A stretch of DNA of 64,000 nucleotides, taken from contig OZ024741.1 in assembly GCA_964016885.1 (NCBI GenBank), forward strand, positions 413,540,812 through 413,604,811, in the 5' to 3' direction. Origin of the DNA: Eledone cirrhosa (lineage: Eukaryota; Mollusca; Cephalopoda; Octopoda; Eledonidae). Within the stretch, counting starts at the first letter, position 1. Each line of letters starts with the position of its first letter. The notes beneath the pieces are model-generated. The model was given only the letters and a program-made list of their open reading frames with translations. It searched no databases and was not told the DNA's origin. The translations under genes were made by a program, and so were the position numbers. Below, in pieces: positions 9,404 to 23,500 of this stretch.

Positions 9404-12400
9404 TGTGGTTAGAATGTCTTCGGAAAGAATCTCCAAATTGAGAGATCACAGCTCTGATATTACAGGCATATGGTTAGAATGTTTCATGCAAGAATCACTG
9501 GATTGAGAGATCACAGCTCTGATACTACAGACATGTGGTTAGAATGTCTCAGGAAAGAATCTCCAAATTGAGAGATCACAGCTCTGACATTACAGACATG
9601 TGGTTATAAAGTCTCATGAAAGAATCACTGGATTGAGAGATCACAGCTCTGATACTGCAGAAATGTGGTTAGAATGTCTCAGGAAAGAATCTCTGAATTG
9701 AGACATCACAGCTCTGATACTTCAGACATGTGGTTAGAATGTCTCAGGAAAGAATCTCCAAGTTGAGAGATCACTGCTCTGATACTACAGACATGTGGTT
9801 AGAATGTTTTAGGAAAGAATCTCCAAATTGAGAGATCACAGCTCTGATATTACAGACATGTGGTTATAATGTCTCATGAAAGAATCACTGGATTGAGAGA
9901 TCACAGCTCTGATACTACAGACATGTGGTTAGAATGTCTCAGGAAAGAATCTCTGAAATGAGAGATCACAGCTCTGATACTATCGACCTGTGGTTAGAAT
10001 GTCTCATGAAAGAATCACTGGATTGAGAGATCACAGCTCTGACATGACAGACATGTGGTTATAATGTCTCATGAAAAAATCACTGGATTGAGAGATCACA
10101 GCTCTGATACTACAGACATGTGGTTAGAATGTCTTAGAAAAGAATCTCTGGATTGAGAGATCACAGTTCTGATACTATGGACATGTGGTTAGAATGTCTC
10201 AGGAAATTTTCTCCAAGTTGAGAGATAACAGCTCTGATAATACAGGCATGGGGTTAGAATGTCTCATGAAAGAATCACTGGATTGAGAGATCACAGCTCT
10301 GATACTACAGACATGTGGTTAGAATGTCTCATGAAAGAATCACTGGATTGAGATATCACAGCTCTGATACTACAGACATGTGGTTAGAATGTCTCAGGAA
10401 AGAATCTCCAAATTGAGAGATCACAGCTCTGATATTACAGACATGTGGTTATAATGTCTCATGAAAGAATCACTGGATTGAGAGATCACAGCTCTGATAC
10501 TTCAGACATGTGGTTAGAATGTTTCAGGAAAGAATCTCCAAATTGAGAGATCACAGCTCTGATACTACAGACATGTGTTTAGAATGTCTCAGGAAAGAAT
10601 CTCTGAATTGAGAGATCACAGGTCTGATCCTATGGACATGTGGTTAGAATGTCTTAGGAAGGAATCTCCAAATTGAGAGATCACAGCTCTAATACTACAG
10701 ACATGTGGTTAGAATGTCTCAGGAAAGAATCTCTTAGTTGAGAGATCACAGCTCTGATACTTCAGACATGTGGTTAGAATGTCTCAGGAAAGAATCTCCA
10801 AATTGAGAGTTCACTGCTCTGATACTACAGACATGTGGTTAGAATGTCTCAGGAAAGAATCTTTGAATTGAGAAATCACAGTTCTGATACTATGGACATG
10901 TGGTTAGAATGTCTCAGGAAATTTTCTCCAAATTGAGAGGTCACAACTCTGATATTACAGGCATGTGGTTAGAATGTCTCATGAAAAAATCACTGGATTG
11001 AGAGATCACAGCTCTGATACTACAGACATGTGGTTAGAATGTCTCAGGAAAGAATCTCCAAATTGAGACATCACAGCTCTGATATTACAGACATGTGGTT
11101 ATAATGTCTCATGAAAGAATCACTGCATTGAGAGCTCACAGCTCTGATACTACACACATGTGGTTAGAATGTCTCAGGAAAGAATCTTGGATTGAGAGAT
11201 CACAGCTCTGATACTTCAGACATGTGGTTAGAATGTCTCAGGAAAGAATCTCCAAATTGAGAGATCACAGATCTGATACTACAGACATGTGGTTAGAATG
11301 TCTCAGGAAAGAATCTCTGGATTGAGAGATCACAGCTCTGATACTACAGACATGTGTTTAGAATGTCTCAGGAAATTTTCTCCAAATTGAGAGATCACAG
11401 CTCTGATATTACAGGCATGTGGTTAGAATGTTTCATGCAACAATCACTGGATTGGGAGATCACAGCTCTGATACTTCAGACATGTGGTTAGAATGTCTCA
11501 GGAAAGAATCTCCAAATTGAGAGATCACAGCTCTGACATTACAGACATGTGGTTATAATGTCTCATGAAAGAATCACTGGATTGAGAGATCACAGCTCTA
11601 ATACTATGGACATGTGGTTAGAATATCTCAGTAAAGAATCACTGGATTGAGAGCTCACAGCTCTGATACTACACACATGTGGTTAGAATGTCTCAGTAAA
11701 GAATCGCTGAATTGAGAGATCACAGTTTTGATACTATGGACATGTGGTTAGAATGTCTCAGGAAGGAATCTCCAAATTGAGAGATCACAGCTCTGATACT
11801 ACAGAAATGTGGTTAGAATGTCTCAGGAAAGAATCTCTGAATTGAGACATCACAGCTCTGATACTTCAGACATGTGGTTAGAATGTCTCAGGAAAGAATC
11901 TCCAAATTGAGAGATCACTGCTCTGATACTACAGACATGTGGTTAGAATGTCTCAGGAAAGAATCTCTGAATTGAGAGATCACAGTTCTGATACTATGGA
12001 CATGTCGTTAGAATGTCTCAGGAAATTTTCTCCAAATTGAGAAATCACAGCTCTGATATTACAGACATGTGGTTAGAATGTTTTAGGAAAGAATATCCAA
12101 ATTGAGAGATCACAGCTCTGATATTACAGACATGTGGTTATAATGTCTCTTGAAAGAATCACTGGATTGAGAGATCACAGCTCTGATACTAAAGACATGT
12201 GGTTAGAATGTCTCAGGAAAGAATCTCTGAAATGAGAGATCACACCTCTGATACTATCGACATATGGTTAGAATGTCTCAGGAAAGAATCTCCAAATTGA
12301 GAGATCACAGGTCTGATATAGAGGCATGTGGTTAGAATGTCTCATGAAAGAATCACGGAATTGAGAGATCACAGCTCTGATACTACAGACATGTGGTTAG

Positions 12401-15400
12401 AATGTCTCAGGAAAGAATCTCTGGATTGAGAGATCACAGCTCTGATACTACAGACATGTGGTTAGAATGTCTCATGAGACCAGGCGGGGCAAGATAGGGG
12501 AGGGGGGGGGGGGGAGAAGAAAGGGGAAAAGAATGTCTCAGGAAAGAATCTCCAAATTGAGAGATCACAGCTCTGATATTACAGACATGTGCTTATAACG
12601 TCTCATGAAAGAATCACTGGATTGAGAGATGACAGTTCTGATACTATGGACATGTGGTTAGAATGTCTGAGGAAATTTTCTCCAAATTGTGAGGTCACAG
12701 CTCTGATATTACAGACATGTGGTTAGAATGTTTCATGCAAGAATCACTGGATTGAGAGATCACAGCTCTGACACGACAGACATGTGGTTAGAATGTCTCA
12801 GGAAAGAATCTCCAAATTGAGAGATCACAGCTCTGATATTACAGACATGTGGTTATAATGTCTCAAGAAAGAATCACTGCATTGAGAGCTCACAGCTCTG
12901 ATACTACACACATGTGGTTAGAATGTCTCAGGAAAGAATCTTGGATTGAGAGATCACAGCTCTGATACTTCAGACATGTGGTTAGAATGTCTCAGGAAAG
13001 AATCTCCAAATTGAGAGATCACAGCTCTGATATTAGAGGCATGTGGTTAGAATGTCTCATGAAAGAATCACGGAATTGAGAGATCACAGCTCTGATACTA
13101 CAGACATGTGGTTAGAATGTCTCAGGAAAGAATCTCTGGATTGAGAGATCACAGCTCTGATACTTCAGACATGTGGTTAGAATGTCTTAGGAAAGAATCT
13201 CTAATTGAGAGATCACAGCTCTGATATTACAGACATGGGGGTTAGAATGTCTCAGGAAAGAATCTCTGGATTGAGAGATCACAGTTCTGATACTATGGAC
13301 ATGTGGTTAGAATGTCTGAGGAAGGAATATCCAAATTGAAAGCTCACACCTCTGATACTACAGACATGTGGTTAGAATGTCTCAGGAAAGAATCTCCAAG
13401 TTGAGAGATCACAGCTCTGATACTACAGACATGTGGTTAGAATGTCTCAGGAAAGAATCTCTGAATTGAGAGATCACAGTTCTGATACTATGGACATGTG
13501 GTTAGAATGTCTCAGGAAATTTTCTCCAAATTGAGAGATCACAGCTCTGATAATACAGGCATGGGGTTAGAATGTCTCATGAAAGAATCACTGGATTGAG
13601 AGATCACAGCTCTGATACTACAGACATGTGGTTAGAATGTCTCATGAAAGAATCACTGGATTGAGATATCACAGCTCTGATACTACAGACATGTGGTTAG
13701 AATGTCTCAGGAAAGAATCTCCAAATTGAGAGATCACAGCTCTGACATTACAGACATGTGGTTATAAAGTCTCATGAAAGAATCACTGGATTGAGAGATC
13801 ACAGCTCTGATACTACAGACATGTGGTTAGAATGTCTCAGGAAAGAATCGCTGAATTGAGAGATCACAGTTTTGATACTATGGACATGTGGTTAGAATGT
13901 CTCAGGAAGGAATCTCCAAATTGAGAGATCACAGCTCTGATACTGCAGAAATGTGGTTAGAATGTCTCAGGAAAGAATCTCTGAATTGAGACATCACAGC
14001 TCTGATACTTCAGACATGTGGTTAGAATGTCTCAGGAAAGAATCTCCAAGTTGAGAGATCACTGCTCTGATACTACAGACATGTGGTTAGAATGTTTTAG
14101 GAAAGAATCTCCAAATTGAGAGATCACAGCTCTGATATTACAGACATGTGGTTATAATGTCTCATGAAAGAATCACTGGATTGAGAGATCACAGCTCTGA
14201 TACTACAGACATGTGGTTAGAATGTCTCAGGAAAGAATCTCTGAAATGAGAGATCACAGCTCTGATACTATCGACCTGTGGTTAGAATGTCTCATGAAAG
14301 AATCACTGGATTGAGAGATCACAGCTCTGACATGACAGACATGTGGTTATAATGTCTCATGAAAGAATCACTGGATTGAGAGATCACAGCTCTGATACTA
14401 CAGACATGTGGTTAGAATGTCTTAGAAAAGAATCTCTGGATTGAGAGATCACAGCTCTGATACTTCAGACATGTGGTTAGAATGTCTCAGGAAAGAATCT
14501 CTGAATTGAGAGATCACAGTTCTGATACTATGGACATGTGGTTAGAATGTATCAGGAAATTTTCTCCAAGTTGAGAGATAACAGCTCTGATAATACAGGC
14601 ATGGGGTTAGAATGTCTCATGAAAGAATCACTGGATTGAGAGATCACAGCTCTGATACTACAGACATGTGGTTAGAATGTCTCATGAAAGAATCACTGGA
14701 TTGAGATATCACAGCTCTGATACTACAGACATGTGGTTAGAATGTCTCAGGAAAGAATCTCCAAATTGAGAGATCACAGCTCTGATATTACAGACATGTG
14801 GTTATAATGTCTCATGAAAGAATCACTGGATTGAGAGATCACAGCTCTGATACTTCAGACATGTGGTTAGAATGTTTCAGGAAAGAATCTCCAAATTGAG
14901 AGATCACAGCTCTGATACTACAGACATGTGTTTAGAATGTCTCAGGAAAGAATCTCTGAATTGAGAGATCACAGGTCTGATACTATGGACATGTGGTTAG
15001 GATGTCTTAGGAAGGAATCTCCAAATTGAGAGATCACAGCTCTGATACTACAGACATGTGGTTAGAATGTCTCAGGAAAGAATCTCTTAGTTGAGAGATC
15101 ACAGCTCTGATACTTCAGACATGTGGTTAGAATGTCTCAGGAAAGAATCTCCAAATTGAGAGTTCACTGCTCTGATACTACAGACATGTGGTTAGAATGT
15201 CTCAGGAAAGAATCTCTGAATTGAGAAATCACAGTTCTGATACTATGGACATGTGGTTAGAATGTCTCAGGAAATTTTCTCCAAATTGAGAGGTCACAGC
15301 TCTGATATTACAGGCATGTGGTTAGAATGTCTCATGAAAAAATCACTGGATTGAGAGATCACAGCTCTGATACTACAGACATGTGGTTAGAATGTCTCAG

Positions 15401-17524
15401 GAAAGAATCTCCAAATTGAGACATCACAGCTCTGATATTACAGACATGTGGTTATAATGTCTCATGAAAGAATCACTGCATTGAGAGCTCACAGCTCTGA
15501 TACTACACACATGGGGTTAGAATGTCTCAGGAAAGAATCTTGGATTGAGAGATCACAGCTCTGATACTTCAGACATGTGGTTAGAATGTCTCAGGAAAGA
15601 ATCTCCAAATTGAGAGATCACAGATCTGATACTACAGACATGTGGTTAGAATGTCTCAGGAAAGAATCTCTGGATTGAGAGATCACAGCTCTGATACTAC
15701 AGACATGTGGTTAGAATGTTTCAGGAAATTTTCTCCAAATTGAGAGATCACAGCTCTGATATTACAGGCATGTGGTTAGAATGTTTCATGCAACAATCAC
15801 TGGATTGGGAGATCACAGCTCTGATACTTCAGACATGTGGTTAGAATGTCTCAGGAAAGAATCTCCAAATTGAGAGATCACAGCTCTGACATTACAGACA
15901 TGTGGTTATAATGTCTCATGAAAGAATCACTGGATTGAGAGATCACAGCTCTAATACTATGGACATGTGGTTAGAATATCTCAGTAAAGAATCACTGGAT
16001 TGAGAGCTCACAGCTCTGATACTACACACATGTGGTTAGAATGTCTCAGTAAAGAATCGCTGAATTGAGAGATCACAGTTTTGATACTATGGACATGTGG
16101 TTAGAATGTCTCAGGAAGGAATCTCCAAATTGAGAGATCACAGCTCTGATACTACAGAAATGTGGTTAGAATGTCTCAGGAAAGAATCTCTGAATTGAGA
16201 CATCACAGCTCTGATACTTCAGACATGTGGTTAGAATGTCTCAGGAAAGAATCTCCAAATTGAGAGATCACTGCTCTGATACTACAGACATGTGGTTAGA
16301 ATGTCTCAGGAAAGAATCTCTGAATTGAGAGATCACAGTTCTGATACTATGGACATGTCGTTAGAATGTCTCAGGAAATTTTCTCCAAATTGAGAAATCA
16401 CAGCTCTGATATTACAGACATGTGGTTAGAATGTTTTAGGAAAGAATATCCAAATTGAGAGATCACAGCTCTGATATTACAGACATGTGGTTATAATGTC
16501 TCTTGAAAGAATCACTGGACTGAGAGATCACAGCTCTGATACTAAAGACATGTGGTTAGAATGTCTCAGGAAAGAATCTCTGAAATGAGAGATCACACCT
16601 CTGATACTATCGACATATGGTTAGAATGTCTCAGGAAAGAATCTCCAAATTGAGAGATCACAGGTCTGATATTAGAGGCATGTGGTTAGAATGTCTCATG
16701 AAAGAATCACGGAATTGAGAGATCACAGCTCTGATACTACAGACATGTGGTTAGAATGTCTCAGGAAAGAATCTCTGGATTGAGAGATCACAGCTCTGAT
16801 ACTACAGACATGTGGTTAGAATGTCTCATGAAAGAATCACTGGATTGAGATATCACAGCTCTGATACTACAGACATGTGGTTAGAATGTCTCAGGAAAGA
16901 ATCTCCAAATTGAGAGATCACAGCTCTGATATTACAGACATGTGGTTATAACGTCTCATGAAAGAATCACTGGATTGAGAGATCACAGTTCTGATACTAT
17001 GGACATGTGGTTAGAATGTCTGAGGAAATTTTCTCCAAATTGTGAGGTCACAGCTCTGATATTACAGACATGTGGTTAGAATATTTCATGCAAGAATCAC
17101 TGGATTGAGAGATCACAGCTCTGACACGACAGACATGTGGTTAGAATGTCTCAGGAAAGAATCTCCAAATTGAGAGATCACAGCTCTGATATTACAGACA
17201 TGTGGTTATAATGTCTCAAGAAAGAATCACTGCATTGAGAGCTCACAGCTCTGATACTACAGACATGTGGTTAGAATGTCTCAGGAAAGAATCTCTGGAT
17301 TGAGAGATCACAGCTCTGATACTTCAGACATGTGGTTAGAATGTCTCAGGAAAGAATCTCTGAATTGAGAGATCACAGTTCTGATACTATTGACATGTGG
17401 TTAGAATGTCTTAGGAAAGAATCTTGGATTGAGAGATCACAGCTCTGATACTTCAGACATGTGGTTAGAATGTCTCAGGAAAGAATCTCCAAATTGAGAG
17501 ATTACAGCTCTGATATTAGAGGCA
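9404..17524 (+). repeat. 8,121-bp higher-order repeat, copy 1
   Basis: Markers in this copy reappear 8,121 bp downstream: CTTCGGAAAG at 9420 and 17541, the GAGAGATAACAG unit whose GGAAATTTTC starts at 10201 and 18322, and a TATCAGGAAATTTTC variant at 14551 and 22672. The length is 125 units minus 4 bp. Internally it consists of two related halves about 4.3 kb apart (GATACTGCAG at 9651 and 13939; CAGGTCTGAT at 12308 and 16661) that can be told apart, for example by GGTCTGATCC in the first half and GGTTAGGATG in the second. It differs from copy 2 by a missing T near 12319 and by the anomalous patch at 12478-12530. Confidence 0.9.
12478..12530. other. G-rich non-satellite patch replacing satellite sequence
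   Basis: GACCAGGCGGGGCAAGAT at the left end, then G-runs including 13 consecutive G at 12502-12514, then GAGAAGAAAGGGGAAAA. It is almost pure purine after the first 10 bases. The flanks (CTCATGA before, GAATGTCTCAGG after) are normal satellite. The matching site in the 8,121-bp copy (20600-20651) has 52 bp of ordinary satellite where this has 53. The substitution is therefore length-neutral, unlike a transposon or microsatellite insertion, and there is no duplication of the target. Most likely a local consensus or gap-filling error; a real gene-conversion or microsatellite event is possible. Confidence 0.8.
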
Positions 17525-20500
17525 TGTGGTTAGAATGTCTTCGGAAAGAATCTCCAAATTGAGAGATCACAGCTCTGATATTACAGGCATATGGTTAGAA
17601 TGTTTCATGCAAGAATCACTGGATTGAGAGATCACAGCTCTGATACTACAGACATGTGGTTAGAATGTCTCAGGAAAGAATCTCCAAATTGAGAGATCAC
17701 AGCTCTGACATTACAGACATGTGGTTATAAAGTCTCATGAAAGAATCACTGGATTGAGAGATCACAGCTCTGATACTGCAGAAATGTGGTTAGAATGTCT
17801 CAGGAAAGAATCTCTGAATTGAGACATCACAGCTCTGATACTTCAGACATGTGGTTAGAATGTCTCAGGAAAGAATCTCCAAGTTGAGAGATCACTGCTC
17901 TGATACTACAGACATGTGGTTAGAATGTTTTAGGAAAGAATCTCCAAATTGAGAGATCACAGCTCTGATATTACAGACATGTGGTTATAATGTCTCATGA
18001 AAGAATCACTGGATTGAGAGATCACAGCTCTGATACTACAGACATGTGGTTAGAATGTCTCAGGAAAGAATCTCTGAAATGAGAGATCACAGCTCTGATA
18101 CTATCGACCTGTGGTTAGAATGTCTCATGAAAGAATCACTGGATTGAGAGATCACAGCTCTGACATGACAGACATGTGGTTATAATGTCTCATGAAAAAA
18201 TCACTGGATTGAGAGATCACAGCTCTGATACTACAGACATGTGGTTAGAATGTCTTAGAAAAGAATCTCTGGATTGAGAGATCACAGTTCTGATACTATG
18301 GACATGTGGTTAGAATGTCTCAGGAAATTTTCTCCAAGTTGAGAGATAACAGCTCTGATAATACAGGCATGGGGTTAGAATGTCTCATGAAAGAATCACT
18401 GGATTGAGAGATCACAGCTCTGATACTACAGACATGTGGTTAGAATGTCTCATGAAAGAATCACTGGATTGAGATATCACAGCTCTGATACTACAGACAT
18501 GTGGTTAGAATGTCTCAGGAAAGAATCTCCAAATTGAGAGATCACAGCTCTGATATTACAGACATGTGGTTATAATGTCTCATGAAAGAATCACTGGATT
18601 GAGAGATCACAGCTCTGATACTTCAGACATGTGGTTAGAATGTTTCAGGAAAGAATCTCCAAATTGAGAGATCACAGCTCTGATACTACAGACATGTGTT
18701 TAGAATGTCTCAGGAAAGAATCTCTGAATTGAGAGATCACAGGTCTGATCCTATGGACATGTGGTTAGAATGTCTTAGGAAGGAATCTCCAAATTGAGAG
18801 ATCACAGCTCTAATACTACAGACATGTGGTTAGAATGTCTCAGGAAAGAATCTCTTAGTTGAGAGATCACAGCTCTGATACTTCAGACATGTGGTTAGAA
18901 TGTCTCAGGAAAGAATCTCCAAATTGAGAGTTCACTGCTCTGATACTACAGACATGTGGTTAGAATGTCTCAGGAAAGAATCTTTGAATTGAGAAATCAC
19001 AGTTCTGATACTATGGACATGTGGTTAGAATGTCTCAGGAAATTTTCTCCAAATTGAGAGGTCACAACTCTGATATTACAGGCATGTGGTTAGAATGTCT
19101 CATGAAAAAATCACTGGATTGAGAGATCACAGCTCTGATACTACAGACATGTGGTTAGAATGTCTCAGGAAAGAATCTCCAAATTGAGACATCACAGCTC
19201 TGATATTACAGACATGTGGTTATAATGTCTCATGAAAGAATCACTGCATTGAGAGCTCACAGCTCTGATACTACACACATGTGGTTAGAATGTCTCAGGA
19301 AAGAATCTTGGATTGAGAGATCACAGCTCTGATACTTCAGACATGTGGTTAGAATGTCTCAGGAAAGAATCTCCAAATTGAGAGATCACAGATCTGATAC
19401 TACAGACATGTGGTTAGAATGTCTCAGGAAAGAATCTCTGGATTGAGAGATCACAGCTCTGATACTACAGACATGTGTTTAGAATGTCTCAGGAAATTTT
19501 CTCCAAATTGAGAGATCACAGCTCTGATATTACAGGCATGTGGTTAGAATGTTTCATGCAACAATCACTGGATTGGGAGATCACAGCTCTGATACTTCAG
19601 ACATGTGGTTAGAATGTCTCAGGAAAGAATCTCCAAATTGAGAGATCACAGCTCTGACATTACAGACATGTGGTTATAATGTCTCATGAAAGAATCACTG
19701 GATTGAGAGATCACAGCTCTAATACTATGGACATGTGGTTAGAATATCTCAGTAAAGAATCACTGGATTGAGAGCTCACAGCTCTGATACTACACACATG
19801 TGGTTAGAATGTCTCAGTAAAGAATCGCTGAATTGAGAGATCACAGTTTTGATACTATGGACATGTGGTTAGAATGTCTCAGGAAGGAATCTCCAAATTG
19901 AGAGATCACAGCTCTGATACTACAGAAATGTGGTTAGAATGTCTCAGGAAAGAATCTCTGAATTGAGACATCACAGCTCTGATACTTCAGACATGTGGTT
20001 AGAATGTCTCAGGAAAGAATCTCCAAATTGAGAGATCACTGCTCTGATACTACAGACATGTGGTTAGAATGTCTCAGGAAAGAATCTCTGAATTGAGAGA
20101 TCACAGTTCTGATACTATGGACATGTCGTTAGAATGTCTCAGGAAATTTTCTCCAAATTGAGAAATCACAGCTCTGATATTACAGACATGTGGTTAGAAT
20201 GTTTTAGGAAAGAATATCCAAATTGAGAGATCACAGCTCTGATATTACAGACATGTGGTTATAATGTCTCTTGAAAGAATCACTGGATTGAGAGATCACA
20301 GCTCTGATACTAAAGACATGTGGTTAGAATGTCTCAGGAAAGAATCTCTGAAATGAGAGATCACACCTCTGATACTATCGACATATGGTTAGAATGTCTC
20401 AGGAAAGAATCTCCAAATTGAGAGATCACAGGTCTGATATTAGAGGCATGTGGTTAGAATGTCTCATGAAAGAATCACGGAATTGAGAGATCACAGCTCT

Positions 20501-23500
20501 GATACTACAGACATGTGGTTAGAATGTCTCAGGAAAGAATCTCTGGATTGAGAGATCACAGCTCTGATACTACAGACATGTGGTTAGAATGTCTCATGAA
20601 AGAATCACTGGATTGAGATATCACAGCTCTGATACTACAGACATGTGGTTAGAATGTCTCAGGAAAGAATCTCCAAATTGAGAGATCACAGCTCTGATAT
20701 TACAGACATGTGCTTATAACGTCTCATGAAAGAATCACTGGATTGAGAGATGACAGTTCTGATACTATGGACATGTGGTTAGAATGTCTGAGGAAATTTT
20801 CTCCAAATTGTGAGGTCACAGCTCTGATATTACAGACATGTGGTTAGAATGTTTCATGCAAGAATCACTGGATTGAGAGATCACAGCTCTGACACGACAG
20901 ACATGTGGTTAGAATGTCTCAGGAAAGAATCTCCAAATTGAGAGATCACAGCTCTGATATTACAGACATGTGGTTATAATGTCTCAAGAAAGAATCACTG
21001 CATTGAGAGCTCACAGCTCTGATACTACACACATGTGGTTAGAATGTCTCAGGAAAGAATCTTGGATTGAGAGATCACAGCTCTGATACTTCAGACATGT
21101 GGTTAGAATGTCTCAGGAAAGAATCTCCAAATTGAGAGATCACAGCTCTGATATTAGAGGCATGTGGTTAGAATGTCTCATGAAAGAATCACGGAATTGA
21201 GAGATCACAGCTCTGATACTACAGACATGTGGTTAGAATGTCTCAGGAAAGAATCTCTGGATTGAGAGATCACAGCTCTGATACTTCAGACATGTGGTTA
21301 GAATGTCTTAGGAAAGAATCTCTAATTGAGAGATCACAGCTCTGATATTACAGACATGGGGGTTAGAATGTCTCAGGAAAGAATCTCTGGATTGAGAGAT
21401 CACAGTTCTGATACTATGGACATGTGGTTAGAATGTCTGAGGAAGGAATATCCAAATTGAAAGCTCACACCTCTGATACTACAGACATGTGGTTAGAATG
21501 TCTCAGGAAAGAATCTCCAAGTTGAGAGATCACAGCTCTGATACTACAGACATGTGGTTAGAATGTCTCAGGAAAGAATCTCTGAATTGAGAGATCACAG
21601 TTCTGATACTATGGACATGTGGTTAGAATGTCTCAGGAAATTTTCTCCAAATTGAGAGATCACAGCTCTGATAATACAGGCATGGGGTTAGAATGTCTCA
21701 TGAAAGAATCACTGGATTGAGAGATCACAGCTCTGATACTACAGACATGTGGTTAGAATGTCTCATGAAAGAATCACTGGATTGAGATATCACAGCTCTG
21801 ATACTACAGACATGTGGTTAGAATGTCTCAGGAAAGAATCTCCAAATTGAGAGATCACAGCTCTGACATTACAGACATGTGGTTATAAAGTCTCATGAAA
21901 GAATCACTGGATTGAGAGATCACAGCTCTGATACTACAGACATGTGGTTAGAATGTCTCAGGAAAGAATCGCTGAATTGAGAGATCACAGTTTTGATACT
22001 ATGGACATGTGGTTAGAATGTCTCAGGAAGGAATCTCCAAATTGAGAGATCACAGCTCTGATACTGCAGAAATGTGGTTAGAATGTCTCAGGAAAGAATC
22101 TCTGAATTGAGACATCACAGCTCTGATACTTCAGACATGTGGTTAGAATGTCTCAGGAAAGAATCTCCAAGTTGAGAGATCACTGCTCTGATACTACAGA
22201 CATGTGGTTAGAATGTTTTAGGAAAGAATCTCCAAATTGAGAGATCACAGCTCTGATATTACAGACATGTGGTTATAATGTCTCATGAAAGAATCACTGG
22301 ATTGAGAGATCACAGCTCTGATACTACAGACATGTGGTTAGAATGTCTCAGGAAAGAATCTCTGAAATGAGAGATCACAGCTCTGATACTATCGACCTGT
22401 GGTTAGAATGTCTCATGAAAGAATCACTGGATTGAGAGATCACAGCTCTGACATGACAGACATGTGGTTATAATGTCTCATGAAAGAATCACTGGATTGA
22501 GAGATCACAGCTCTGATACTACAGACATGTGGTTAGAATGTCTTAGAAAAGAATCTCTGGATTGAGAGATCACAGCTCTGATACTTCAGACATGTGGTTA
22601 GAATGTCTCAGGAAAGAATCTCTGAATTGAGAGATCACAGTTCTGATACTATGGACATGTGGTTAGAATGTATCAGGAAATTTTCTCCAAGTTGAGAGAT
22701 AACAGCTCTGATAATACAGGCATGGGGTTAGAATGTCTCATGAAAGAATCACTGGATTGAGAGATCACAGCTCTGATACTACAGACATGTGGTTAGAATG
22801 TCTCATGAAAGAATCACTGGATTGAGATATCACAGCTCTGATACTACAGACATGTGGTTAGAATGTCTCAGGAAAGAATCTCCAAATTGAGAGATCACAG
22901 CTCTGATATTACAGACATGTGGTTATAATGTCTCATGAAAGAATCACTGGATTGAGAGATCACAGCTCTGATACTTCAGACATGTGGTTAGAATGTTTCA
23001 GGAAAGAATCTCCAAATTGAGAGATCACAGCTCTGATACTACAGACATGTGTTTAGAATGTCTCAGGAAAGAATCTCTGAATTGAGAGATCACAGGTCTG
23101 ATACTATGGACATGTGGTTAGGATGTCTTAGGAAGGAATCTCCAAATTGAGAGATCACAGCTCTGATACTACAGACATGTGGTTAGAATGTCTCAGGAAA
23201 GAATCTCTTAGTTGAGAGATCACAGCTCTGATACTTCAGACATGTGGTTAGAATGTCTCAGGAAAGAATCTCCAAATTGAGAGTTCACTGCTCTGATACT
23301 ACAGACATGTGGTTAGAATGTCTCAGGAAAGAATCTCTGAATTGAGAAATCACAGTTCTGATACTATGGACATGTGGTTAGAATGTCTCAGGAAATTTTC
23401 TCCAAATTGAGAGGTCACAGCTCTGATATTACAGGCATGTGGTTAGAATGTCTCATGAAAAAATCACTGGATTGAGAGATCACAGCTCTGATACTACAGA

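Noticed and set aside
12491..12530. Genuine microsatellite or retroelement poly-purine tail inserted in the array
   Set aside because: The sister copy shows replacement of nearly equal length without target duplication, which does not fit an insertion; kept as a probable consensus error.
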